From Bin52 sp965243345 (GTDB taxonomy: Bacteria > Pseudomonadota > Alphaproteobacteria > Thalassobaculales > Thalassobaculaceae): a stretch of DNA of 64,000 nt. The notes beneath the pieces are model-generated. The model made no database searches. It was not told the origin of the DNA and saw only the letters and a program-made list of their open reading frames with translations. This document shows positions 25,937 through 35,530 of this stretch, piece by piece (positions within the stretch are counted from its first letter, which is position 1; each line of letters opens with the position of its first letter). The stretch covers positions 2,604,001-2,668,000 of the forward strand of contig CBDEUR010000003.1 in assembly GCA_965243345.1 (NCBI GenBank). Direction: 5' to 3'. Both the position numbers and the translations under genes were made by a program.

Positions 25937-27070
25937 ATGAAGTTCAAGATTCTTGCGATACCGTTTGCACGCCAGTTCGGCGAGGACGTTCAGCTGGCCG
26001 GTCGGGACAGAAACCGGTTTCAGACGATGATGCACAAGATGCGCGAGCAACTCGTGCTCGCCGAAGAACTCGGATACGAGGGCTTCTGCATGACGGAGCA
26101 TCACATGCAGGTCGAGGGCGTCGAATGTACGACGAACCCGCTGTTCTGGAACATGTACATCGCCCAGCACACCAGGAAGATGATGGTGGGCCAACTGGGC
26201 ATGAACCTCACCGCGATGAATCCGATCAAGCTGGCGGAAGACCTGGCCATGCTGGATCATCTGACGGGCGGCCGGCTTTTCGTGGGCTTCTCGCGCGGAA
26301 ACACGCCACGGTGGACCGCCACCATGGGGCAGCATCTCGACATCACGTCGGCCGAGTCGGACAAGTCGGAAGCGGACCAGCGAAACCGCCGCGCGCTTTA
26401 CGAGAACTGGAGGCTCGTCAAGTCGCTCTGGACCGACGACCTGACGACGCATGACGGCGAGTTCTGGAAATTCCCGTATGACGTCGAATGGGTCTTCAAC
26501 CCGACCCGGGACTGGGGCGGGGAAGGCGCGGTCGACAGCGACAACATTCTTCGCAAGAGCGGTATCGTGCCCCGTCCTTTGCAGGATCCCCACCCGAAGG
26601 TGTACGCACCGTTCAGTTACTCCATGGACACGGCACGCTTCTGGGCTGCGGAAGGTGCGAAGATGGTGTCCTTCGTCTCGGCCGACAAGGAAGGGTTCAT
26701 GCCGGTCATTCTCGAAAACTGCCTGAAGGCGGCGAACGAGGCCGGCCGCACCGAAACGGTCAACAACGACGTGCTTGCCCTGGGCGCGCACCTCCTGATG
26801 GGGAAGACGCCGGAACGCGCCGAGCGCTACTACGAAATGTTCAGCGAGGTCTTCAGCTACGCGTACGATGCGCCGCCCTACCACGTGCCGATGGGACGGG
26901 TCTGGAAGGGGTCGCGCCAGGAGACCCTGGACAACGTGATGGAACTCGCCGAACGGTACGAGATCGACGAGTTTTTCCTCTGGCATCACATCGGCTTCTT
27001 CGGGGACGATGTCGAGAAGGAAGCGCTCGAGGAGTTCTCCGAAGGCGTCATCAGGAAAGTCAACGGCTAG
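25937..27070 (+). CDS. LLM-class flavin-dependent oxidoreductase
   Basis: This 377-residue luciferase-like monooxygenase has MKFKILAIPFARQFGED at the N-terminus and EELGYEGFCMTEHHMQVEGV as the typical strand 2 to helix region. GGRLFVGFSRGNTPRW follows, then a long insertion with FPYDVEWVFNPTRDWGGEG. Codon use is somewhat less GC3-biased than that of flanking genes (for example aag, gaa and ttc are frequent). The ligase gene begins 34 bp after its stop, suggesting a two-gene operon for activation and oxidation of an unknown acid. A GGGGGGAGG ribosome binding site lies upstream of the ATG. Confidence 0.85.
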   Translation: MKFKILAIPFARQFGEDVQLAGRDRNRFQTMMHKMREQLVLAEELGYEGFCMTEHHMQVEGVECTTNPLFWNMYIAQHTRKMMVGQLGMNLTAMNPIKLAEDLAMLDHLTGGRLFVGFSRGNTPRWTATMGQHLDITSAESDKSEADQRNRRALYENWRLVKSLWTDDLTTHDGEFWKFPYDVEWVFNPTRDWGGEGAVDSDNILRKSGIVPRPLQDPHPKVYAPFSYSMDTARFWAAEGAKMVSFVSADKEGFMPVILENCLKAANEAGRTETVNNDVLALGAHLLMGKTPERAERYYEMFSEVFSYAYDAPPYHVPMGRVWKGSRQETLDNVMELAERYEIDEFFLWHHIGFFGDDVEKEALEEFSEGVIRKVNG

Positions 27071-27104
27071 ACCGCCTTGCCGCCGGGTACGGGGAGGTTC
27101 GCAG

Positions 27105-28676
27105 ATGCTGCCGCTCGGCAGACTGATCGAACGGAACGCTCGCGGCCTGCCGGGACGCGATGCTTATGTTGAAATGGAGCGACGGCGGACGTGGTCGGAA
27201 CTCCATGAACGCACCGATGCGCTCGGCCACGGCCTGCGCGAAAGGGGTGTGAGGCCCGGCGACCGGGTTGGTGTCGTCCTGAGGGATTCGATCGAGGTGG
27301 CGGAAACCATCGGCGCCTGCGCCAAGATCGGCGCCCTTCGGGTCGGATTCAACCACCGTCTGGCTCCTCTGGAGATCGGTCAGCTGATCGACGATGCGGG
27401 AGTCGATTTCGTGTTCGTGCAGGCGGACCTGATCGAGGCCGTGACCGCCGGTGTCGAGGCAGCGGAACGAACGCCCGAACTCGTCGGCATCGGTGAGGGC
27501 CATGGACTCGACCTCGACTACGAGGGCCTTGTCGCAGACGGGCTGAAGCGCGGTCCGCTGGTCCAGACGCCGCACGAACGGTTGATGATCTGCTACACGA
27601 CCGGTTCGACCGGATTTCCGAAAGGCGCCATCTATCCGCACCGTTCGATGCTGGAGTCGATGGCGGCGATCGCACTTTCGGAAGGTGCCCACGCCGACGA
27701 CGTCTGGCTGCATGCCATGCCGGCGTCCGGCATTCCGATCATGCACCTGCTGCGAAACGTCTTCCATGGCTCCAGATGCGCGATCGTCGGCGACTGGTCG
27801 GCGGAACGCGCCCTCACCTTGATCGAGCGCGAACGCTGCACCATCACGGTGCTGGTTCCCACCATGCTGAACGATCTTCTGGCTTCGGGTCTGATCCCCG
27901 GGTTCGATTGCAGTTCCATGCGCCAGCTTGGCTATGGCGCCGCCCCGCTGCCGCCCGCCACGATCCGCGAAGCCATGGATGCCCTGGGATGCGGTTTCCT
28001 GCAGATGTACGGCACGACCGAACTGATGGGCATGTCCATGATGCTGATGCCCTCCGATCACCAACGGGCGCTGGCGGAAGGACATCGATGCCTGGAGTCC
28101 GCCGGCCGGCCGCTCCACTTCGTCCAGACCCGCATTGTCGATGACGACGGACGCGATGTCGGCGAAGGCGAAGCGGGAGAACTCTGGATCAAGTCCGACT
28201 ACGTGATCCCGGGATACTGGAACCAGGACCTCCAGTATGCGGAAACGGTGTACGACGGCTGGCTGCGCACCGGGGATATCGCGACCCGAGACGACGAGGG
28301 ATTCATCTATCTGAAGGACCGCGCGAAGTTCCGTATCAAGTCGGGCGGTTTCAACATATTCCCGGTTGAGATCGAAAACTGCCTGGCCGAGCATCCGGCG
28401 GTCAACGAAGTCGCGGTGGTCGGTCTTCCCGATGCCAGATGGGGCGAGCGGATCCACGCCGTGATCACGCTTTCCGGCGCGGAACGGCCTGGCGCCGAGG
28501 AGTTCCGCGAGTTCTGTCGCGGCAAGATCGCCACCTTCAAGATTCCGAAGGCGGTCGAGATCTGGGACCGCCTGCCCAAGGGACCGACAGGCAAGATCCA
28601 GAAGCGCGAGATCATCGATTTGTGCGCAAGCAGGGAGGCTGGCGCGCGGGACCGGGAGGAAGCGGACAGTCCCTGA
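27105..28676 (+). CDS. AMP-forming acyl-CoA synthetase/ligase
   Basis: This is a 523-residue class I adenylate-forming enzyme of the acyl-CoA synthetase type. The P-loop ICYTTGSTGFPKGAIYPH is at about 165-182, followed by LGYGAAPLP, YGTTELMGMS (A5), GWLRTGDIATRDDEGFIYLKDR (A7-A8) and the catalytic lysine in PTGKIQKREI (A10). Probably it activates a carboxylic acid as the CoA thioester in the cytoplasm. The ATG at 27105 has GGGGAGG 7 bp upstream. It is paired with the preceding LLM monooxygenase. The substrate class (fatty, aryl or other acid) cannot be read from motifs. Confidence 0.92.
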   Translation: MLPLGRLIERNARGLPGRDAYVEMERRRTWSELHERTDALGHGLRERGVRPGDRVGVVLRDSIEVAETIGACAKIGALRVGFNHRLAPLEIGQLIDDAGVDFVFVQADLIEAVTAGVEAAERTPELVGIGEGHGLDLDYEGLVADGLKRGPLVQTPHERLMICYTTGSTGFPKGAIYPHRSMLESMAAIALSEGAHADDVWLHAMPASGIPIMHLLRNVFHGSRCAIVGDWSAERALTLIERERCTITVLVPTMLNDLLASGLIPGFDCSSMRQLGYGAAPLPPATIREAMDALGCGFLQMYGTTELMGMSMMLMPSDHQRALAEGHRCLESAGRPLHFVQTRIVDDDGRDVGEGEAGELWIKSDYVIPGYWNQDLQYAETVYDGWLRTGDIATRDDEGFIYLKDRAKFRIKSGGFNIFPVEIENCLAEHPAVNEVAVVGLPDARWGERIHAVITLSGAERPGAEEFREFCRGKIATFKIPKAVEIWDRLPKGPTGKIQKREIIDLCASREAGARDREEADSP

Positions 28677-29153
28677 ACCGCTGCATCGGCCTGTCACCCT
28701 CCGCATTCCGCAGGCGGCCGGCTTGACGGGTGCACAACATGCACGAGCATGCGCAGCCGGAAAACGACCATCTGGCTCTGCCCGTTACGCAAGGACTGGA
28801 AGCACACGCTCGACCGCAGACCCCATTCCTCCGTAGCCGTGCGATCGGACCAACGCATGCTGCGCTCGGAACCCGAACACCGGTCACGTCGGCTCACAGT
28901 CCGGTGAGCACCCTCCCTCCTGCCCGTGTCCGGCACCGCGGGCGAAAGGAGGTCCGCCGGGCAGCGACCTGAACCAAGGCCCGGGACGGCAGGGTCGGGA
29001 CCGGAGAGCGACGGACCTGCTGGGCAGCGAAGGGCGGTTGCCAGGATTGGCGCGGATCCGGGGTCGAGCGAAGTCGCGGACGACTGCCGTCCAACCTGTC
29101 GGAAGCACGGCCCGCCTCCAGGATGTCGGGCCGCGAAACGCCTTGCGAACCTT
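28677..29153. other. Intergenic region between ligase and ssb
   Basis: This 477-bp region shows no gene I can support. Short open frames on both strands lack family motifs, and codon third positions are not biased as in neighbouring genes. No insertion-sequence end or tRNA was found. Confidence 0.5.
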
Positions 29154-29666
29154 CTAGAACGGAACCTCGTCGTCGAGGTCGTCGTCGACGGGTGCGCGCA
29201 TGCCCGACTGGCCGGAGGACTCGCCACGCGTCGGCGCCCGTCCGGCGGCGGGTCCGGAATCGGACTGCCGTTCCCGCGGGTCACCGAAATCCGAACTGTC
29301 CTCCAGCGCGTCGCCGCGCCGGCCGAGCATCTGCAGATCACCGCGGAACCGCTGCAGCACCACCTCGGTGGTGTAGCGCTCCTGCCCGTCCCGGTCGGTC
29401 CACTTGCGGGTCTGGAGCTGCCCCTCGATGTAGAGCTGTTGCCCCTTGCGCACGTAGTCCTCGACCACCCGGACCAGGTGCTCGTTGAAGATCGAGATCC
29501 GGTGCCACTCGGTGCGGTCGCGCCGCTCGCCGCTGTCGCGGTCCCGCCAGCTCTCGGTGGTCGCAAGCGAGAAGCCCGCGACCTTGCCGCCGTTCTGCAT
29601 GGTCCTGATTTCAGGTTCCCTGCCCACGTTTCCGACCAGGATGACCTTGTTGATGCTGCCCGCCAT
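29154..29666 (-). CDS. ssb: Single-stranded DNA-binding protein
   Basis: SSB coats single-stranded DNA in replication and repair. The 170-residue protein has the OB-fold with INKVILVGNVGREPEIR, TEWHRISIFNEHLVRVVEDY and GQQLYIEGQLQTRKW. A flexible Gly/Ser/Asp-rich linker follows, then the acidic C-terminal tip DDDLDDEVPF that recruits partner proteins. The ATG at 29666 starts the conserved MAGSINK. It diverges from uvrA, the classical arrangement in many proteobacteria. Confidence 0.96.
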   Translation of the reverse strand: MAGSINKVILVGNVGREPEIRTMQNGGKVAGFSLATTESWRDRDSGERRDRTEWHRISIFNEHLVRVVEDYVRKGQQLYIEGQLQTRKWTDRDGQERYTTEVVLQRFRGDLQMLGRRGDALEDSSDFGDPRERQSDSGPAAGRAPTRGESSGQSGMRAPVDDDLDDEVPF

Positions 29667-29862
29667 GTCCCGTCCAGGTTCGTAATCACACCGGTCGGAC
29701 TGTGTCACAGCCGGAAACGTTAATCCAGACCGTCTTGCCGGCGGCCGCAGACCTCCTCGCCCTTGATGCGGCCGCACCCGGTTGGCATCCTGCGGGCCCG
29801 GGGCAGCACGCCGGTCATTCATCCGGGTACCACACGCAACGGGAGGCCGCCCGGGCGGGCGC

Positions 29863-32733
29863 ATGGCGAACCACACCGAGATTTCCAGCATCCGGATCCG
29901 GGGCGCACGGGAACACAACCTGCGCGACGTCGATCTCGACCTGCCCCGCAACCGGCTGATCGTTCTCACCGGGCTCAGCGGCTCGGGCAAGTCCTCGCTC
30001 GCCTTCGACACCATCTATGCCGAGGGGCAGCGCCGCTATATCGAGAGCCTGTCGAGCTATGCCCGGCAGTTCCTGGAAATGATGGACAAGCCCGACGTCG
30101 ACCTGATCGAGGGGCTGTCACCGGCGATCTCGATCGAGCAGAAGACCACGTCGCGCAATCCGCGCTCCACCGTCGGCACGGTGACCGAGGTTTACGACTA
30201 CCTCCGCCTGCTGTTTGCCCGCATCGGCATTGCCTACTCGCCCGCCACCGGCCTGCCGATCGAGAGCCAGACGGTGAGCCAGATGGTCGACATCGTCATG
30301 GCGCTGCCCCGCGGCACCAGACTGAACCTCCTGGCCCCGGTGGCGCGCGGCAGGAAGGGCGAGTTCCGCCGCGAACTTGCCGAACTGCGCCGCAAGGGAT
30401 TCCAGCGGGTGCGGATCGACGGTGACATCACCACCATCGCCGACGCGCCGAAGCTCGACAAGAAGTTCAAGCACGACATCGAGGTGGTGGTCGACCGGGT
30501 CGTGGTGCGCGATGACATCGAGGTCAGGCTTGCCGATTCGATCGAGACCGGGCTCGGGCTCTCCGACGGACTGCTGTTCGCGGACAACGCCGATACCGGC
30601 GAACGCCTCACCTTCTCGTCGCGTTTCGCCTGCCCGGTCTCCGGGTTCACCATCGACGAGATCGAGCCCAGGCTGTTCTCGTTCAACAATCCCTTCGGCG
30701 CCTGTCCGACCTGCGACGGGCTCGGCCGCAGCCTGTACTTCGACCCGGACCGCGTGGTTCCGGACCGTACCGTTTCGCTGGCCAACGGTGCGGTCCAGGT
30801 ATGGGGCCGCCACCAGCGCGAGCACGTCTACTTCGACCAGGCGCTGAAGGGGATCGCGGACCATTTCGGCGTCTCGACGCGCACCCCGTTCGGCGAGCTC
30901 CCGGAGGAAGTGCAGCACGCGATCCTGTACGGCACCGGGGGCGAGCCGGTCACGATCAGCTACCGGGCGGGGCGCAAGAACTACCGGACCCGCGCGCCGT
31001 TTCCGGGTGTCATACCGCACCTCGAACGACGTTTCCGGGAGACCGAGTCGGGCCGCGTGCGCGAGGAACTGGGCCGTTACCAGTCAGTGGCCCGGTGCGA
31101 GGCCTGCAACGGCCAGCGCCTGAAACCGGCCGCGCTTGCGGTCCGGGTCGGCGAATTGACCATCTCGGAGATCACCGAGATGTCCATTGCCCGGGCGGTC
31201 GAGTGGTTCGCGGCGCTGGAACACACGCTGACCGCGAAACAGTCGGAGATCGGCCACCGCATCCTGCGCGAGATCCGCGAACGGCTTGGCTTCCTGAACA
31301 ACGTCGGTCTCGACTACCTCACCCTGTCGCGAACCTCGGGAACCCTGTCGGGCGGCGAGAGCCAGCGCATCCGGCTCGCATCCCAGATCGGGTCCGGGCT
31401 GACCGGGGTGCTGTACGTGCTGGACGAGCCGTCGATCGGCCTGCACCAGCGCGACAACGACAAGCTGCTCGCCAACCTCAAGCGCCTGCGGGACCTCGGC
31501 AACACGGTCATGGTGGTCGAGCACGACGAGGACGCGATCCGCACCGCCGACCACGTGGTCGACATGGGCCCCGGCGCCGGCCAGCACGGCGGCCTGGTGG
31601 TGGCGAGCGGCACTCCGGGCGACGTCATGCGTACGCCCGGCAGCCTGACCGGCGAGTACCTGCGCGGCACCCGCAGGATCGAGGTGCCGCCGTCCAGACG
31701 GCGGGTGTCGGAGCAGCGCATGGTGCGGCTCAACGGCGCGCGGGCCAACAACCTGAACGGGATTGACGTGCGGTTTCCGCTCGGAGTGTTCACCTGCGTG
31801 ACCGGGGTGTCGGGAAGCGGCAAGTCATCGCTGGTGGTCGAGACCCTGTGGAAGGCGGCCTCGCGGCGGCTGCAGAGGGCCGAGCAGGTCCCGGGACCGC
31901 ACGACGAGCTGCTCGGGCTCGAAATGCTCGACAAGGTGATCGACATCGACCAGTCGCCGATCGGCCGCACTCCCCGGTCGAACCCGGTGACCTACACCAA
32001 CACCTTCACGCCGATCCGCGAATGGTATGCCGGCCTGCCGGAGGCGCGGGCACGCGGCTACAAGGCGAACAGGTTCTCCTTCAACGTCGCCGGCGGACGC
32101 TGCCAGGCCTGCAACGGCGACGGTGTCATCCGCATCGAGATGCACTTCCTGCCGGACGTGCACGTGCAGTGCGAGGTCTGCCGCGGCCGGCGCTACAACC
32201 GGGAAACCCTGGAGATCAGGTACCGGGAGAAGTCGATCGCCGATGTCCTGGACATGACGGTCGACGAGTGCACGGAGTTCTTCGCCGCCATCCCCGCCAT
32301 CCACAAGCGGCTCGCAACGCTGCAGAAGGTAGGCCTTGGCTACATCACCATCGGCCAGCCCGCCACCACCCTGTCCGGCGGCGAGGCACAGCGCATCAAG
32401 CTGGCAAAGGAACTGTCGCGCCGGGCGACCGGGCGGACGCTCTACATCCTCGACGAACCGACCACCGGGCTGCACTTCGACGACATCCGCAAGCTGCTCG
32501 AGGTCCTGAACGCCCTGGTCGAGCAGGGCAACACCGTGGTGGTGATCGAACACAATCTCGAGGTCATCAAGACCGCCGACTGGATCATCGACCTCGGCCC
32601 GCTCGGCGGCAGCGGCGGCGGCGAGGTGGTGGTCGAGGGAACGCCGGAAGCCGTTGCCGACTGTGCGGCGAGCTTCACCGGCCAGTACCTCCGCGGCTGT
32701 CTTCCCGGCCTCGACCGGCGCCGGTCCGCATGA
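29863..32733 (+). CDS. uvrA: Excinuclease ABC subunit A
   Basis: UvrA is the damage-sensing ATPase of nucleotide excision repair. At 956 residues it has the usual length, with two ABC modules: Walker A GLSGSGKSS at 37-45 and GVSGSGKSS in the second half, and ABC signatures TLSGGESQRIRLA and TLSGGEAQRIKLA. The second-module zinc finger is complete (CQACNGDG ... CEVCRGRR). The first-module finger has Cys257, Ser260, Cys281 and Cys284, so one cysteine is replaced by serine (CPVSGFTI). I recall the same form in alphaproteobacterial UvrA. No GTTC-N7-GTTC LexA site was seen in the 196-bp divergent region with ssb. The ATG at 29863 begins the conserved N-terminus. Confidence 0.97.
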   Translation: MANHTEISSIRIRGAREHNLRDVDLDLPRNRLIVLTGLSGSGKSSLAFDTIYAEGQRRYIESLSSYARQFLEMMDKPDVDLIEGLSPAISIEQKTTSRNPRSTVGTVTEVYDYLRLLFARIGIAYSPATGLPIESQTVSQMVDIVMALPRGTRLNLLAPVARGRKGEFRRELAELRRKGFQRVRIDGDITTIADAPKLDKKFKHDIEVVVDRVVVRDDIEVRLADSIETGLGLSDGLLFADNADTGERLTFSSRFACPVSGFTIDEIEPRLFSFNNPFGACPTCDGLGRSLYFDPDRVVPDRTVSLANGAVQVWGRHQREHVYFDQALKGIADHFGVSTRTPFGELPEEVQHAILYGTGGEPVTISYRAGRKNYRTRAPFPGVIPHLERRFRETESGRVREELGRYQSVARCEACNGQRLKPAALAVRVGELTISEITEMSIARAVEWFAALEHTLTAKQSEIGHRILREIRERLGFLNNVGLDYLTLSRTSGTLSGGESQRIRLASQIGSGLTGVLYVLDEPSIGLHQRDNDKLLANLKRLRDLGNTVMVVEHDEDAIRTADHVVDMGPGAGQHGGLVVASGTPGDVMRTPGSLTGEYLRGTRRIEVPPSRRRVSEQRMVRLNGARANNLNGIDVRFPLGVFTCVTGVSGSGKSSLVVETLWKAASRRLQRAEQVPGPHDELLGLEMLDKVIDIDQSPIGRTPRSNPVTYTNTFTPIREWYAGLPEARARGYKANRFSFNVAGGRCQACNGDGVIRIEMHFLPDVHVQCEVCRGRRYNRETLEIRYREKSIADVLDMTVDECTEFFAAIPAIHKRLATLQKVGLGYITIGQPATTLSGGEAQRIKLAKELSRRATGRTLYILDEPTTGLHFDDIRKLLEVLNALVEQGNTVVVIEHNLEVIKTADWIIDLGPLGGSGGGEVVVEGTPEAVADCAASFTGQYLRGCLPGLDRRRSA

Positions 32734-34067
32734 CCCGGCCGGTGCATGTCATCGGTGGCGGCCTCGCCGGGTCCGAGGCCGCCTGGCAGCTGGCCCGGGC
32801 CGGAACACCGGTGGTCCTGCACGAGATGCGGCCCCGGCGCATGACCGACGCCCATCGCACCGGCGGCCTTGCCGAGCTGGTCTGTTCCAACTCGTTCCGC
32901 TCCGACGACCACGAGAGCAACGCCGTGGGCGTGCTTCATGCGGAGATGCGCCGGTGTGGTTCGCTGGTGATGCAGGCGGCCGACGGCGCCCGCCTGCCGG
33001 CCGGGTCCGCACTGGCGGTGGACCGGGACATCTTCTCCGCCGCGGTCGAGGAGCGGCTTGGCGCTCACCCGCTGGTCACCATCGAGCGCGACGAGGTCGA
33101 CGGACTGCCGCCGGGTGACTGGGACAGCGTGATCGTTGCCACCGGTCCCCTGACCTCGCCGGGACTTGCGGACGCCATCTCCGGGCTGACCGGCACCGAC
33201 GCGCTCGCCTTCTTCGATGCCATCGCGCCGGTGGTCCACCGGCACAGCATCGACTTCGAGACCGCCTGGTTCCAGTCGCGCTGGGACCGCGGGTCCGGTG
33301 ACGGCGACGGGGCCGACTACATCAACTGCCCGCTCGACGAGGGGCGCTATGCGGCGTTCCTCGATGCCCTGCTCGCGGCCGGGACCATCGAGTTCCGCGA
33401 CTGGGAACGCGACACTCCGTACTTCGAGGGCTGCATGCCGATCGAGGTGATGGCGTCACGCGGACGCGAAACCCTCCGCTTCGGCCCGATGAAACCCGTC
33501 GGTCTCACCGATCCCGCCACCGGACGGCGTCCTCACTCGGTGGTCCAGCTGCGCCAGGACAATGCGCTGGCCACGCTCTACAACCTGGTGGGGTTCCAGA
33601 CCAAGATGCGCCATGCCGAACAGGTTCGCGTCTTCCGCATGATCCCCGGACTCGAGCACGCGGAGTTCGCCAGGCTCGGCGGACTGCACCGCAACACCTT
33701 CATCAACTCGCCCGCCCTGCTCGACGGGCAGCTGCGGCTGCGCGCCGAACCGCGGCTGCGGTTTGCCGGACAGATCACCGGGGTCGAGGGATACGTCGAG
33801 AGTGCGGCCGTGGGACTGCTGGCCGGCCGGTTCGCCGCCGCCGAGCGGCACGGCGCCACGGGGACCGCGCCACCCGGAACCACTGCGCTCGGGGCGTTGC
33901 TCGCACACATCACCGGCGGAGCCCACAGCAGGACATTCCAGCCGATGAACGTGAACTTCGGCCTGTTTCCGCCACTCGCCGCCCCGGCGCGCCTGCGCGG
34001 TCGCGAGCGCAAGCGGGCGATGGCGGCCCGTGCGCTCGACGACGTGACCGCCTGGGCGGGCGGATGA
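32730..34067 (+). CDS. trmFO: tRNA U54 methyltransferase TrmFO (folate/FAD-dependent)
   Basis: TrmFO makes 5-methyluridine at position 54 of tRNA with methylenetetrahydrofolate and FADH2. The 445-residue protein has the FAD dinucleotide motif VIGGGLAGSEAAWQLA at the N-terminus, LVCSNSFRSDD, a catalytic cysteine in YFEGCMPIEVMA, and FAGQITGVEGYVESAAVGLLAG at the C-terminal FAD site. The C-terminal NVNFGLFPPL is also diagnostic and separates it from GidA/MnmG. The ATG overlaps the uvrA stop by 4 bp (ATGA), so the two are translationally coupled. Confidence 0.96.
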   Translation: MTRPVHVIGGGLAGSEAAWQLARAGTPVVLHEMRPRRMTDAHRTGGLAELVCSNSFRSDDHESNAVGVLHAEMRRCGSLVMQAADGARLPAGSALAVDRDIFSAAVEERLGAHPLVTIERDEVDGLPPGDWDSVIVATGPLTSPGLADAISGLTGTDALAFFDAIAPVVHRHSIDFETAWFQSRWDRGSGDGDGADYINCPLDEGRYAAFLDALLAAGTIEFRDWERDTPYFEGCMPIEVMASRGRETLRFGPMKPVGLTDPATGRRPHSVVQLRQDNALATLYNLVGFQTKMRHAEQVRVFRMIPGLEHAEFARLGGLHRNTFINSPALLDGQLRLRAEPRLRFAGQITGVEGYVESAAVGLLAGRFAAAERHGATGTAPPGTTALGALLAHITGGAHSRTFQPMNVNFGLFPPLAAPARLRGRERKRAMAARALDDVTAWAGG

Positions 34068-34080
34068 TCGCCGGACCGGT

Positions 34081-34596
34081 TCAGGCGAGCGTGCCGCGAA
34101 TCGGGTAGTCGTTGGTGCGGATGTGGCGGATGCCGCGGAGAACCAGTGCCGGTTCCGGGCGAATGAACGGGGCGTTGGCGATCTCGATGATGTGGGCCCG
34201 GCCCTGCTCGTTGACCACGAACACGCCCGGTTCCGGGAACGGCCGGTCGGTCTCGGTCGGCCGCGGTTCGGAGACGTAGAGGCCGAGCCGGCGCATCTGC
34301 TCCACCGACAGGCTGTGCGCCACCGGCTGTTTCAGGCCGACCTCGTCGGCGAAGGCCTGCGCCTTTTCCGGCGTGTCCCCGGAAACGAAGATGATGTCGG
34401 TCCCCAGTTCGGCCAGCTCCCCGGTCAGCGCCTCGACCCGCGCGGTGTAGTCCTTGCAGATCGGGCAGTGCAGCCCCCGGTAGACCACGACCATCCGCCA
34501 CCGTTCGCCGGGACCGCCGATGCTGACCTCGTCGCCGGCAACCGTCGGCAGGGTGATGTCCGGCATCGCGCCGCCGGCTTCAAGTTTCTGTGTCAT
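34081..34596 (-). CDS. Peroxiredoxin-like thioredoxin-fold protein (AhpC/TSA)
   Basis: This 171-residue thioredoxin-fold protein of the AhpC/TSA redoxin group has the active-site segment VVYRGLHCPICKDY (CxxC at about 47-50) and IIFVSGDTPEKAQAFADEVG. The CPIC pattern differs from the PxxxTxxC of typical peroxiredoxins and fits the redoxin/DUF899-adjacent class often annotated as peroxiredoxin-like. A peroxide-reducing or disulfide-handling role is likely, but the partner is unknown. The ATG at 34596 has GGAG 8 bp upstream. It converges with trmFO. Confidence 0.82.
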   Translation of the reverse strand: MTQKLEAGGAMPDITLPTVAGDEVSIGGPGERWRMVVVYRGLHCPICKDYTARVEALTGELAELGTDIIFVSGDTPEKAQAFADEVGLKQPVAHSLSVEQMRRLGLYVSEPRPTETDRPFPEPGVFVVNEQGRAHIIEIANAPFIRPEPALVLRGIRHIRTNDYPIRGTLA

Positions 34597-34695
34597 TGCG
34601 TACTCCGTGATTGGGGACCGTGGTCCCGGGCCCCGGTCCATGCAAGAGGGGCTCCTGCATAGGGCAAGGATGGCCCGGCCCGCAACCCTGCCGCT

Positions 34696-35517
34696 TCAGA
34701 CCCGGCGCAACAGCCGGGCGAGCACCAGGCGGAACACCGCGTGCGGCACCGGAGCCGTCACCCGTGGATCGAACATGTTCCAGTCGGCGGCCGCGAGCCG
34801 GGCGAGGTAGAGCCGCGCCAGGGTCGCGGGAAGCAGCACGGGGGCGGCGGCCGCATAGCGGGCCGGCCGGCGCGCGCGCTCCAGCGAGGCCGCGGCGAGT
34901 TCCCCCGTTTCGCGCGCCAGTGCGCCGAGTTCCGGCCCGCCCCGAAGCTCGAGGTAGGCGCCGGGTGGCACCGCGTGGCGGCTCAGCGCATCGGCAGGCA
35001 CCATCATGCGGCGTGCCCTGGCGTGGAAGGGCGCCGAACGCAGCAGACCGACGAGGCCCCAGGCACGGGCGACATGCCCGGCACTGTCCCGGGTGGCGCC
35101 ATCCGCCACCCCAAGCAGGTCGAGCGCCAGCTCCGACAGCACGCCCGAGGTGTCGGCGACGTAGGTCTCCAGGGCGTCGCTGTCCGCGAACGGCGCGTCC
35201 TCGAGGTCCAGTTCCCGCGCATCCACAAGCCGGTGCAGCTTCGCGGGGTCCGGCACGCGGACGGCCAGGGCCTCGAGCACGGCGTGACGCCGCGGCTCTC
35301 CCGCGGCCAGCATGTCGATGCTGTCCCGCCACCACTGCAGCCGGATGCGGCCGGTCAGCGGCTCGCTCACCCTGTCGCCGACCATCGAGACCTCGACGTT
35401 CAGCGCGTAGAGCGCAAGCAGTGCCTCCCTGCTCGCGGCCTCGGCGAACAGCGCGCACAGGTACCGGTCGGGATCGTGCCGGCGGACCAGCGCCGCGCAG
35501 TCGGACAGGCCGGGCAG
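34696..35517 (-). CDS. Squalene/phytoene synthase-like protein (NDUFAF6 homologue)
   Basis: This protein has about 273 residues with the squalene/phytoene synthase fold. It contains CAALVRRHDPDRYLCALFA, EALLALYALNVEVSMVGDRVSEP, RIRLQWWRDSIDML and GLVGLLRSAPFHARARR. The family's Asp-rich DxxxD motifs are not intact, as in the NDUFAF6 (C8orf38) branch that assists respiratory complex I assembly rather than making terpenes. No ATG, GTG or TTG is in frame between the upstream gene's stop and the first conserved residues. The best candidate is a CTG at 35517 just after GGGGAAGGG; otherwise an ATG at 35724, deep inside the upstream gene, would be needed. The coordinates use the CTG. Confidence 0.8.
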   Translation of the reverse strand: MPGLSDCAALVRRHDPDRYLCALFAEAASREALLALYALNVEVSMVGDRVSEPLTGRIRLQWWRDSIDMLAAGEPRRHAVLEALAVRVPDPAKLHRLVDARELDLEDAPFADSDALETYVADTSGVLSELALDLLGVADGATRDSAGHVARAWGLVGLLRSAPFHARARRMMVPADALSRHAVPPGAYLELRGGPELGALARETGELAAASLERARRPARYAAAAPVLLPATLARLYLARLAAADWNMFDPRVTAPVPHAVFRLVLARLLRRV

Positions 35518-35530
35518 CGACCCTTCCCCG

